10,121 nucleotides of DNA from Desulfobacterales bacterium (lineage in GTDB: Bacteria > Desulfobacterota > Desulfobacteria > Desulfobacterales > JAUCGF01), in assembly GCA_029940345.1 (NCBI GenBank), contig JAOZRC010000140.1, positions 1 through 10,121 of the forward strand, given 5' to 3'. Positions 1-7,302 of the stretch are shown here, piece by piece (the stretch's first letter is position 1; every line of letters starts with the position of its first letter). The position numbers and the translations under genes were made by a program. Under the pieces are notes generated by a model. The model was not told the DNA's origin. It was given only the letters and a program-made list of their open reading frames with translations, and ran no database searches.

Positions 1-66
1 AGTGTAACGGAACCCACCATTTATGGCAATTCGGTGCGGTGGGTTCCGTTACACTGCCCACCCTAC
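1..66. repeat. Palindromic REP-like repeat (cut by the window edge)
   Basis: Bases 1-18 and 38-55 are a perfect 18-bp inverted repeat around a 19-base spacer, followed by GCCCACCCTAC (56-66). The GGTGGG at 38-43 can also pair with CCCACC at 57-62, so two alternative hairpins exist. Its look, a GGTGGGTTCC palindrome followed by a CCCACCCTAC tail, is that of short dispersed palindromes found between genes in many bacteria (general knowledge, not searched). Nothing coding is visible in 1-185. The element may continue to the left of the window. Confidence 0.75.
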
Positions 67-77
67 ATTAAAAAGTG

Positions 78-100
78 TAAACCGACAAATGAAGGATGCC
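78..100. repeat. Copy of the terminal repeat seen after cheR
   Basis: This stretch ends in AAATGAAGGATGCC. The same 14 bases occur at 6710-6723, and the reverse complement occurs with one mismatch at 6585-6598. Comparison with the 6585-6606 end extends, less perfectly, over about 22 bases. It could be the right end of an element whose left part, including the 1-55 palindrome, is partly outside the window. A shared regulatory motif upstream of genes is the alternative. Confidence 0.5.
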
Positions 101-185
101 GAAACAGAGTATAAAACTTTTTATGTGAAATTATTTTAGTATCCTATTCAAATTCAATGGTGATCGTAACTTAGGAGTAAAGGAA

Positions 186-878
186 ATGGATAAAGTCTTG
201 TGTGCTGACGATAGTGTGATGCTATTAAATTATCTTAGTGAACATTTTAAAAGATACGCAGATATATTTGAATTCATCACCGCTCGTGACGGAGTGGAAG
301 CCATTGATATATTAAAACAAGAGCATATATCTTTGTTGATCACTGATCTCCAAATGCCTAAAGTTGACGGACTCGTTCTTTTAGCTTACACCAATAAATA
401 TCATCCCAGTATTTCCAGTATCGTAATGACAGCCCATGGGACGCCCAAAATAAAAGAAACGTTGCAGCCCGATATTTTACATTATATTGAAAAACCTTTT
501 AAGGCCGAAGAGTTAGCTAAGGCCGTACTTTCAGCACTAAAACAGGACATGCCGGGAGGATCATTATCCGGGATATCAATTGTCAATTTTTTACAAATGA
601 TTGAGATGGAACAAAAAACCTGCTTGTGTGAGGTGGAAACGGAAGACAATCCCAAAGGTTTTTTCTATTTTAAAGGGGGGGTCCTGTTTCACGCCGTCTT
701 TGGAAATCTTAAAGGTGTGGAAGCGGCATTGAAAATGATTCAAATTGATAATGCGACGATTAATTTCAGAAAACCTCCGGAACGTAAAATACCGCGACGC
801 ATCAAAACGGAATTGGTCGCACTGATTATTGAAGCGATGCGGCTAAAAGACGAATCCAATATAAATGAAAAAAGCTGA
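186..878 (+). CDS. Response regulator, receiver domain plus PATAN (DUF4388) output domain
   Basis: The protein has 230 residues and is cytoplasmic, without signal peptide or membrane segment. Residues 3-118 form a CheY-like receiver: acidic pair D8/D9, phospho-acceptor D54 in LLITDLQMP, T82 in VMTAHG and K103 in IEKPF. Residues about 125-215 match the PATAN/DUF4388 fold, starting GGSLSGISIVNFLQMIEM and continuing with the FFYFKGGVLFHAVFGNLKG stretch typical of the family. There is no DNA-binding domain, so it probably acts by protein-protein contact. PATAN receivers of cyanobacteria steer type IV pilus motility by binding the PilB motor; whether this protein does so is inference. The ATG at 186 follows AGGAG (173-177) by eight bases. 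It is the first gene of the chemosensory cluster, 41 bases before cheA, and is a likely phosphorylation target of that kinase. Confidence 0.88.
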   Translation: MDKVLCADDSVMLLNYLSEHFKRYADIFEFITARDGVEAIDILKQEHISLLITDLQMPKVDGLVLLAYTNKYHPSISSIVMTAHGTPKIKETLQPDILHYIEKPFKAEELAKAVLSALKQDMPGGSLSGISIVNFLQMIEMEQKTCLCEVETEDNPKGFFYFKGGVLFHAVFGNLKGVEAALKMIQIDNATINFRKPPERKIPRRIKTELVALIIEAMRLKDESNINEKS

Positions 879-919
879 CGCGCCCCTTATATAAATAAGG
901 CTAAAAAGGATCCTGTACG

Positions 920-3661
920 ATGATGCCTGAAAATAGCACTATTGATGACCTGCTTAACAGTGATAGCGAAATAATAGAGAGCTTTATTAGTGAAGCCAAG
1001 GAACATCTCAATACAATTGAAGATGATTTTCTTCTACTGGAACAGCAGGCTGATAATCCTGAAAAAGAACTGCTGAATAAAGTGTTTCGTGCGATCCATT
1101 CCGTAAAAGGCGCTGCTGGTTTTTTAGGGCTGGAAAATATGACCCGTCTTTCTCATGTCATGGAAGCCTTATTGACAATGATGCGAGAGGGTGAAATTCG
1201 ACCGGAATCTAAGTTTGTTGACGCGCTATTATCCGGAACTGATCTTCTGACAACAATGTTAGATGATGTTAATCACTCCGATAATATCGATATCACTAAG
1301 GCATACGACCGCTTGACAACATTGCTTGGACGTCAATTGGCCCCTAAAAGCCCGGATTCCTCCTCCGCTCCCCCCCCAAATAAACCCGAACCGGTCTTTG
1401 AACCATCCAAAGCGGCCGAAAATGCTCCCGAAAATCGGCAAATTGAGAGCCAATCCACCACAAGCGAAAAATCAGATTCCTTGCCTGAAACTGCCAAATC
1501 CCAGGGGGTGTTAGGAAACACGGTTCGTATCCATGTTGACCTTTTAGATGAATTAATGACCATGGCCGGCGAACTTGTTTTGGCGCGTAATCAGCTCATG
1601 CGCATGATTGACAATATGGACCCGGGTGTTCGCACCGTTGCGCAACGCCTTGATGCCATCACTTCGGAATTACAAGAAACTGTCATTCTTACACGGATGC
1701 AGCCCATTGGGAAGATATTCGGCAAATTTCCGCGCATCATCCGCGATATGGAGAAACGGCTCGGAAAAAAATTTCACCTGAGCATTAACGGCAGTGAGGC
1801 TGAAATGGATAAAACCATCTTGGAATCCTTAGCCGACCCAATGACTCATATCATTCGCAATTGTTGCGATCACGGAATCGAACAGCCTCCGGACCGAATT
1901 AAAGCAGGCAAACCGGAGTCTGGTGAGATTGTCTTATCCGCTTTTCATGAATCCGGTCGCGTGAATATCGAAGTCCGGGATGACGGACGGGGCATCAATG
2001 TTGAAATGATTCGTCTGAAAGCGATTCAAAAAGGACTGAAAACCGCCGCTGAACTAGACCTGATGGACGAACATGAAATTATTCGCCTGATCCTGATACC
2101 CGGATTTACAACAGTTGATTCGATCAGTAACGTTTCCGGTCGGGGCGTGGGTATGGATGTTGTTAAAACCGGTATTGAAAAATTAGGCGGCTCACTTGAT
2201 ATTAAATCCGTTTGGGGAAAAGGAACTACGATTCAACTGAGAATGCCTCTTACACTTGCGATTATCCCTTCGCTTATCGTATCTGTCGGTGATGAAAAAT
2301 ATGCCATTCCCCAAGCCAATCTTGTCGAAATGGTATGCCTATATGATGACGACATTAAAAACCGCATAGAATGCGCGGATGATCAAGAAGTTTTCCGCCT
2401 GCGTGACCGTCTTTTGCCAATGGTGCGGCTAAATGAAGTGCTGGCGCATCCGACTCCGTTCACTCGTGACGTGCGTGCCGGCATCACCGAAAAATATCGG
2501 CAAGAGATAAAGGAAACGATTAACCATGAAGATACATACGATGAAGACAATTACGACGAAATCACGCAATCTCTCAGTTTCGCAATACTTAACACCAGTG
2601 CCGGTCGTTTCGGCCTGATCATTGATAGTATCATAGGGGCAGAGGAAATTGTTGTCAAACCCATGCATTCAGCGGTCAAGTCATTGCCAATCTATTCCGG
2701 AGCCACCATCATGGGGGATGGAAATGTTGCCCTGATCCTGGATGCCGATGGAATAGCCAGCCATGCGCGGGTTATCCGCAACGGACGCATCGACACCACC
2801 ATCCCTCAACCCGAAAGCGTTCTGGAAAAAGAAGAGATGCAAACGGTTCTCCTGTTTAAAAACGGACCTTACGAACACTTTGCCATCGCCTTGCCATTGA
2901 TTCGACGAGTTGAACCCATTAAAATATCCGCCATAGAGCAAATTGGCAAACGTCAATATATAACGATTGATGGTTTGTCTACACTGGTTCTCAGTCTTGA
3001 TAACGTCTTGAACGTTTCCCCGTTAACCGCTAAAGATGAAATGTATCTTATTCTTCCCCGACACATTAAACGTCCGGTCGGCCTGCTGATTTCCGAACTT
3101 ATCGACATCACGGAAACCACGATTGAACTAAACGTAGAAAGCTATATTGAAGACGGTTTGCTAGGTACGGACATAATTAATAGCAATATGACCCTATTTA
3201 TCGATATATACCATATTGTTGAGATTGCAGAGCCGGAATGGTTCGCCGAGCGACGCATCGGTTTGTTCGGCACTCCCGAGCCACCGCCTGAATCCACAAG
3301 GCAAGTGCTATTACTGGAGGATGTCTCTTTTTTCAGGCACCTTATTAAGGGATATCTTGAAGCGGATGGCTATCAAGTTACGGCTGTGGAAAACGGCCAG
3401 CGCGGTTTGGAGTATTTGGGAAAAAATGAGTTTGATTTGATTGTATCCGATTTGGAAATGCCCGTGATGGACGGATGGGAATTTATGAGAAATGTTCGCA
3501 AAGGTACCAGGCAATCTGACATTCCGGCCATAGCGCTGACTGCCCTGAACACTGAAAAAGATCGCGTTTTTACAATGGAATGCGGTTATAATTGTTATGA
3601 AGTTAAAATGGACCGTGAACAATTTCTCACTTCGGTAGCTAAAATTCTTAAAGAAACCTGA
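920..3661 (+). CDS. cheA: Hybrid chemotaxis histidine kinase CheA with two CheW-like domains and a C-terminal receiver
   Basis: This 913-residue cytoplasmic kinase phosphorylates itself on an Hpt histidine and passes the phosphate to receivers. Domains in order: Hpt at about 12-115 with H60 in the HSVKGAAGFLG motif; a Pro/Ser-rich linker at 141-198; dimerisation helices at about 200-265; an ATPase at about 266-445 with N-box N314, G1 box DDGRGI (354-359) and G2 box GRGVGMD; a CheW-like domain at about 448-615; a second, more divergent CheW-like module at about 638-772; a receiver at 794-911 with E800/D801, D844 in VSDLEMP, T874 and K896. No CheY-binding P2 domain is evident between Hpt and dimerisation domain. 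An acidic Asp/Glu/Tyr-rich insertion (about 535-548) interrupts the first CheW domain. AAGGA (906-910) lies nine bases before the ATG at 920; the second ATG at 923 is less well spaced. Enzyme assignment is firm; the stimulus is unknown. Confidence 0.95.
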   Translation: MMPENSTIDDLLNSDSEIIESFISEAKEHLNTIEDDFLLLEQQADNPEKELLNKVFRAIHSVKGAAGFLGLENMTRLSHVMEALLTMMREGEIRPESKFVDALLSGTDLLTTMLDDVNHSDNIDITKAYDRLTTLLGRQLAPKSPDSSSAPPPNKPEPVFEPSKAAENAPENRQIESQSTTSEKSDSLPETAKSQGVLGNTVRIHVDLLDELMTMAGELVLARNQLMRMIDNMDPGVRTVAQRLDAITSELQETVILTRMQPIGKIFGKFPRIIRDMEKRLGKKFHLSINGSEAEMDKTILESLADPMTHIIRNCCDHGIEQPPDRIKAGKPESGEIVLSAFHESGRVNIEVRDDGRGINVEMIRLKAIQKGLKTAAELDLMDEHEIIRLILIPGFTTVDSISNVSGRGVGMDVVKTGIEKLGGSLDIKSVWGKGTTIQLRMPLTLAIIPSLIVSVGDEKYAIPQANLVEMVCLYDDDIKNRIECADDQEVFRLRDRLLPMVRLNEVLAHPTPFTRDVRAGITEKYRQEIKETINHEDTYDEDNYDEITQSLSFAILNTSAGRFGLIIDSIIGAEEIVVKPMHSAVKSLPIYSGATIMGDGNVALILDADGIASHARVIRNGRIDTTIPQPESVLEKEEMQTVLLFKNGPYEHFAIALPLIRRVEPIKISAIEQIGKRQYITIDGLSTLVLSLDNVLNVSPLTAKDEMYLILPRHIKRPVGLLISELIDITETTIELNVESYIEDGLLGTDIINSNMTLFIDIYHIVEIAEPEWFAERRIGLFGTPEPPPESTRQVLLLEDVSFFRHLIKGYLEADGYQVTAVENGQRGLEYLGKNEFDLIVSDLEMPVMDGWEFMRNVRKGTRQSDIPAIALTALNTEKDRVFTMECGYNCYEVKMDREQFLTSVAKILKET

Positions 3662-3669
3662 AATTTTAA

Positions 3670-3829
3670 GAGCCTGTTTGGAAAGTCGTGATCGAAGCGA
3701 AAAAGTGTGAGAGCGAGGGCTGATTTTCGCAAATTTTAAGGGAATAGCCGGCCTATTACCATGAAATTTGCGGAAATCAGAACCGCTCTCACGCTTTTGC
3801 AGCCGATTTAAGACTTTTCAAACATGCTC
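3670..3829. mobile_element. 160-bp foldback MITE between cheA and cheW
   Basis: The two halves are inverted copies of each other over about 76 bases with scattered mismatches and one gap. The outer ends are GAGCCTGTTTGGAAAGTC and, inverted, GAGCATGTTTGAAAAGTC. The centre is the short palindrome GCCGGCC. TAA lies directly on both sides (3667-3669 and 3830-3832), as expected of a 3-bp target duplication. No transposase is encoded, so any movement would have been in trans. It begins nine bases after the cheA stop and ends 43 bases before the cheW start, so any cheA–cheW transcript carries a long hairpin here. No T-run follows either arm, so it does not look like an intrinsic terminator. The parent transposon family is not identified. 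Confidence 0.8.
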
Positions 3830-3872
3830 TAAGTACGATTGTTGCTTCGAACTTCATGGGAACTGTCAGATC

Positions 3873-4400
3873 ATGAAAACAAAAACTAAGGAACAAAGCG
3901 AATCTCCTAAGCGGCAGTTTTGCACCTTTATTGTTTACAACCGTCTTTTCGGTGTTGACATTCTGAATGTCAAAGAGGTGAATCCCCAGGTTAATTGTGT
4001 GCCAATTTACCACGCTCCGCCGGAAGTCAAAGGTTATATAAACATTCGCGGACAGATTTATCTTATATTGGATTCACTGGTCACCCTCGGATTCGATCCT
4101 GCCTCCGTCACTGATATAACGGAACATCAACGCATTATTTTATTTAAATCGACTATTGATGAACCTTTTGGTATTTTAGTCGACCGTATTAGTGATGTGG
4201 TGACCATCGAGATTGATAAAATTGAAAACCGCCGTTCCGAAGCGGTTAACAAGAAGCGGTCGCCATCGAACCGCATCGAACTCGGATCATCAGATTTCAG
4301 TGAAGGCATTGCCAAACTTGACGACCAATTGCTGGTTATTTTAAACCCTCATGCTCTCTTACGCATTGGCACAGCAGCTCTATCGTCCGTTAAGGCATAG
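3873..4400 (+). CDS. cheW: Chemotaxis coupling protein CheW
   Basis: This single-domain, 175-residue CheW-like adaptor would link chemoreceptors to CheA at the inner face of the membrane. Family signatures are FCTFIVYNRLFGVDILNVKE at the N-terminal strand, VKGYINIRGQIYLILDS (the usual G-x-INxRG motif) and FGILVDRISDVVTI. The frame stays open upstream to a TTG at 3768, but that part lies in the foldback element and encodes a Cys-rich tail unlike CheW. The ATG at 3873 gives the normal family length and is preferred; its upstream GGGAA is a weak, distant ribosome site. The gene sits between cheA and cheB, so it is probably the coupling subunit for this kinase, even though the kinase already has two CheW-like modules. 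Confidence 0.9.
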   Translation: MKTKTKEQSESPKRQFCTFIVYNRLFGVDILNVKEVNPQVNCVPIYHAPPEVKGYINIRGQIYLILDSLVTLGFDPASVTDITEHQRIILFKSTIDEPFGILVDRISDVVTIEIDKIENRRSEAVNKKRSPSNRIELGSSDFSEGIAKLDDQLLVILNPHALLRIGTAALSSVKA

Positions 4401-4470
4401 TTGACCGAAATCCGGGGTGTGGCAAAATAAGGAACGTGGAAAAAAAAGGTACAAACAGGCAACAACTCTG

Positions 4471-5625
4471 GTGAAAACACCTACAAAAGTTCTTATTGTT
4501 GATGACTCCCGAATTTTTAGAAACATCGTCGCGGAAAGTCTTGCAGATACGGATGATATTGACGTAATCGGTTCAGTCTGGAATGGCCGCAAGGCGATGG
4601 AATTTATCCGCGCTAATCCGCCGGATCTGGTCACGCTTGATGTTGAGATGCCGACAATGGACGGCCTTGAAACGCTGAAGGCCATCCGTGTTTATAACCA
4701 CCATTTGTCTAATTCCGGGCGACTTAATTCACCTGACAAAGCCAGACGCCCTATCGGTGTGATCATGCTGAGTTCTTTAACAGTCAGGGGCGCGGATATC
4801 ACTATAAAAGCCCTGGAGATGGGTGCTTTCGATTTCATAACGAAACCGCAAGGTCAAAACCTGAAGGCAAATATTGAAAGCCTTAAAAATCAGCTATTAG
4901 TAAAAATTCGCCATTTCACAGCACGAAATATCACCTTAAAATTTCCCAAGCGTTTGCCGCGTTTTATCGCGACCCCCTTATCAATATCTAAACCGACGAC
5001 GACGCCTTCAAGTACAACTTCCGATGAAATTCAAACCGTAGTCATCGGTGTTTCAACCGGCGGCCCCCGCGCCTTGGCAGCTCTTTTGCCGCCGCTTTGT
5101 GAACAAACCGAAGCGCCGATTTTTATCGTTCAACACATGCCGCCTACGTTTACCCAGTCATTGGCCAAAAGTCTTGATGCCAAATGTCGCTTTACAGTGA
5201 TCGAAGGTCGAACTGAAGATATTGTCCGCAATCAGCATGTCTATATCGCTCCCGGGGGTCGTCATCTGCTAGTCACAAAAAAAAATAATAGAATATACAC
5301 GATTGTGAATGACCAAGCGCCAGAGCAAGGATATCGACCATCCGTGGATGTTCTGTTCCGATCCGCAGCGGTGGCATACGGCGGTAATAGCATCGCTATA
5401 ATCCTTACCGGTATGGGATCAGACGGAGCCAAAGGTGCCGGTATTCTGAAACGCACGGGCGCATCTGTGATTATTCAAGATAAGGAAACCAGTGTGGTGT
5501 GGGGAATGCCCGGAAGCGCCCACGCATCAGGAAATTTCGATCAGATGCTCCCGCTTGAAAAAATACCGGAAGCCGTGATTGCGATAACCCAACATCATTC
5601 TCTTGCTAAACGTTCTATGAATTAA
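4471..5625 (+). CDS. cheB: Chemotaxis protein-glutamate methylesterase/deamidase CheB
   Basis: CheB removes methyl groups from receptor glutamates (and may deamidate glutamines) to reset the array, and is activated by phosphorylation from CheA. From the GTG at 4471 the protein has 384 residues. The receiver at about 4-130 has D11/D12, phospho-acceptor D57 in VTLDVEMP and K125. After a Ser/Thr/Pro-rich linker (about 168-186), the esterase domain has the triad S195 in GVSTGGPRAL, H222 in VQHMPP and D318 in TGMGSDGAKG. The late motif ending in VWGMPGSA is intact. The frame is open to an earlier GTG at 4417, which would add an 18-residue basic extension. Neither GTG has a convincing Shine-Dalgarno site. 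4471 is preferred because CheB proteins usually start just before KVLIVDDS. The gene follows cheW closely and is complete. Confidence 0.93.
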   Translation: MKTPTKVLIVDDSRIFRNIVAESLADTDDIDVIGSVWNGRKAMEFIRANPPDLVTLDVEMPTMDGLETLKAIRVYNHHLSNSGRLNSPDKARRPIGVIMLSSLTVRGADITIKALEMGAFDFITKPQGQNLKANIESLKNQLLVKIRHFTARNITLKFPKRLPRFIATPLSISKPTTTPSSTTSDEIQTVVIGVSTGGPRALAALLPPLCEQTEAPIFIVQHMPPTFTQSLAKSLDAKCRFTVIEGRTEDIVRNQHVYIAPGGRHLLVTKKNNRIYTIVNDQAPEQGYRPSVDVLFRSAAVAYGGNSIAIILTGMGSDGAKGAGILKRTGASVIIQDKETSVVWGMPGSAHASGNFDQMLPLEKIPEAVIAITQHHSLAKRSMN

Positions 5626-5692
5626 CCGTATTCTTATGTTTGGGTTTAGCTTAAGGGAGTTTTTTAATCCTTTTTTTGCCGGAAATTAAAAA

Positions 5693-6574
5693 ATGGAACT
5701 CAGCCAGCAGGAGTTTGAACTTCTACGCCAATATATACATAATATTTGCGGTCTCGCCATATCAGATAACAAAACCTATCTCATCAAACAGCGCCTTGAG
5801 CCTTTGGCCTTAAAAGCGGGCTGCTCCAGTTTCAGTGAATTTTATAACGAGCTGCAAAAAGGTGATACCGACGAAAACCGAATTTTACCCCAGGTTGAAG
5901 AAAAAATAATCAATGCGATTACAACCCATGAAACATCCTTTTTTCGTGATGGCCATCCTTTTGAAACTATTAAAGAATACCTGTTGCCGCAACTTTCCAA
6001 AACAATCATTCAGCGAAAACGCGGTTCAAAACGCAGAAAAGGGGCTAAAGTACGACTTTGGTCCGCCGGAACGGCAACTGGCCAGGAACCTTATAGCCTG
6101 GCGATGCTAATCCATGAATTCACTGACAACCCCATTTGTTTTCCTGATGTTGTCAAAGAAGATTTCGGATTACTGGCTACGGACATATCCAGTACGATGA
6201 TAGCCCAATCGATGACCGCCGAATATAGTCAGTTTGAAATTAAACGAGGACTTAATTCCAGACGCCTCCGAAATTTCTTTTTCAAAGAAAAAGAACATTG
6301 GACAATTAAGAGTCAAATTCGAATGATGGTCGAATTCAGGCAAATCAATCTGATTGAGCCGTTCCGGATGTTAGGCGGCTTTGATGTTATTTTATGCCGT
6401 AATGTATTGATTTATTTTGACAATCCGACCAAATCCCGTATCTTGGATCAATTTTATGAAATACTTTGTAAAAACGGGTGGCTGATTTTAGGTGCGACAG
6501 AAAACATCTTCAATCTTTCTAATAAGTTCAAAACGGTTCATGTCGGTGAAACGATTCTTTATCAGAAAAAATAA
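5693..6574 (+). CDS. cheR: Chemotaxis protein methyltransferase CheR
   Basis: CheR transfers methyl groups from S-adenosylmethionine to receptor glutamates, opposing CheB. The protein has 293 residues, close to the usual size, with no TPR extension. The N-terminal helical domain is at about 1-75 and is followed by THETSFFRD (78-86, the family's T-x-NET-x-FFR motif). The AdoMet domain has SAGTATGQEPYSLA (124-137), an acidic residue D164 in LATDIS, CRNVLIYFD (235-243) and GATEN (267-271). Motif I has Gln where the family usually has the first Glu of GEEPYS; the second Glu is kept. A strongly basic stretch (108-119) precedes motif I. The ATG at 5693 follows GGAAA (5681-5685) at suitable spacing. 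It is the last gene of the cluster, 67 bases after cheB. Confidence 0.95.
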   Translation: MELSQQEFELLRQYIHNICGLAISDNKTYLIKQRLEPLALKAGCSSFSEFYNELQKGDTDENRILPQVEEKIINAITTHETSFFRDGHPFETIKEYLLPQLSKTIIQRKRGSKRRKGAKVRLWSAGTATGQEPYSLAMLIHEFTDNPICFPDVVKEDFGLLATDISSTMIAQSMTAEYSQFEIKRGLNSRRLRNFFFKEKEHWTIKSQIRMMVEFRQINLIEPFRMLGGFDVILCRNVLIYFDNPTKSRILDQFYEILCKNGWLILGATENIFNLSNKFKTVHVGETILYQKK

Positions 6575-6584
6575 TGAATTATCG

Positions 6585-6723
6585 GGCATCCTTGATTTGC
6601 CGATTAACAATTCCAAGGAGTGCTAAACCGAAGGTTTGGCATTTGGGCTGGCCTGCGCTAAACCTTTGGTTCAGCACTCCGCCGAAAAATGAGAACTACT
6701 TTTAAGCCAAAATGAAGGATGCC
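6585..6723. mobile_element. About 139-bp MITE-like element after cheR
   Basis: The left end GGCATCCTTGATTT (6585-6598) is matched, inverted and with one mismatch, by AAATGAAGGATGCC (6710-6723); weaker similarity extends inward. TTATCG occurs directly left of the element (6579-6584) and again two bases beyond its right end (6726-6731), which may be a target duplication or chance. There is no coding capacity. Inside lies the separate 64-bp palindrome described in its own entry. The element occupies most of the cheR–Nudix gap, and the rest of that gap (6724-6772) shows nothing recognisable. Confidence 0.5.
6617..6680. repeat. 64-bp palindrome (24-bp arms)
   Basis: The arms GGAGTGCTAAACCGAAGGTT and following bases (6617-6640) and the inverted copy (6657-6680) match at 21 of 24 positions around a 16-base spacer. 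A transcript would form a strong stem-loop just downstream of cheR, which could protect the operon's 3' end or slow polymerase. No T-run follows, so it is not a classical intrinsic terminator. It looks like a REP-type dispersed palindrome. Confidence 0.75.
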
Positions 6724-6772
6724 TGTTATCGACTCCTGCTCAAAAGTTCCTTATTGTTGATAGCCTATAAAC

Positions 6773-7237
6773 ATGCCAATTTACCCCGCTTCCCCCCAAA
6801 TCGCCGTAGGTGCTGTGGTATTCAATCAAAACCGCGTGCTTTTAGTAAAGCGGGGCAAACCACCCTCTCAAAATGAATGGTCGATTCCCGGCGGAAGCGT
6901 TAAATTGGGTGAAACCCTGCAACAGGCCGCCGAGAGAGAAATTTACGAAGAAACTGGCATTATCATTCTTGCCCAAAAACCTGTTTACGTTTTTGATCTG
7001 GTTCAAAAGGATAAATCAGGCAGAATTCGTTTCCATTATATCATTATTGATCTCATGGCTGAATATAAAGGTGGAAAGTTGCTTCCAGGTGATGACGCGC
7101 TGGATGCACGTTGGTTTTTAAAAACTGAAATCGAAAATCCGAGGGTCAATCGAATGACGCGTAAATTACTTGGAAAACAGTTTTTAAGTTACAAGTTTGA
7201 AGTTAAGTGCCACATATCTAATAACATAATGAAATAA
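6773..7237 (+). CDS. Nudix (MutT-type) hydrolase
   Basis: This 154-residue soluble protein has a complete Nudix box at residues 41-63: Gly41, Glu47, then Arg55-Glu56 and the EETG of REIYEETGI, matching Gx5Ex7REUxEExGU, whose glutamates bind catalytic Mg2+. It would hydrolyse a nucleoside diphosphate linked to another group, perhaps ADP-ribose or an oxidised nucleotide; the substrate cannot be read from the sequence. The N-terminal strand IAVGAVVFNQNRVLLVKRG is typical of the family. An in-frame TAG lies nine bases upstream of the ATG, so this is the first usable ATG, but no clear Shine-Dalgarno site precedes it. It is followed after 65 bases by the exporter gene on the same strand; no functional link to the che genes is evident. 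Confidence 0.93.
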   Translation: MPIYPASPQIAVGAVVFNQNRVLLVKRGKPPSQNEWSIPGGSVKLGETLQQAAEREIYEETGIIILAQKPVYVFDLVQKDKSGRIRFHYIIIDLMAEYKGGKLLPGDDALDARWFLKTEIENPRVNRMTRKLLGKQFLSYKFEVKCHISNNIMK

Positions 7238-7302
7238 TAGAAATTTGCATGACCACCATCATGACTTTAGGCATTTATAACTCGTAACTTGAACCTTTAA
7301 AA

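Noticed and set aside
20..40. Possible sigma-54 promoter (TGGC…GC)
   Set aside because: The GG to GC spacing is one base off, and the sequence is the loop of the palindrome.
885..900. Small hairpin CCTTAT/ATAAGG between the regulator gene and cheA
   Set aside because: A 6-bp AT-rich stem without a T-run is likely chance.
3768..3872. Upstream extension of cheW from a TTG
   Set aside because: It lies mostly within the foldback element and encodes a Cys-rich tail without CheW similarity. The ATG at 3873 gives normal length.
4417..4470. GTG at 4417 as the cheB start
   Set aside because: It would add 18 basic residues not typical of CheB and has no ribosome site. It is not excluded.
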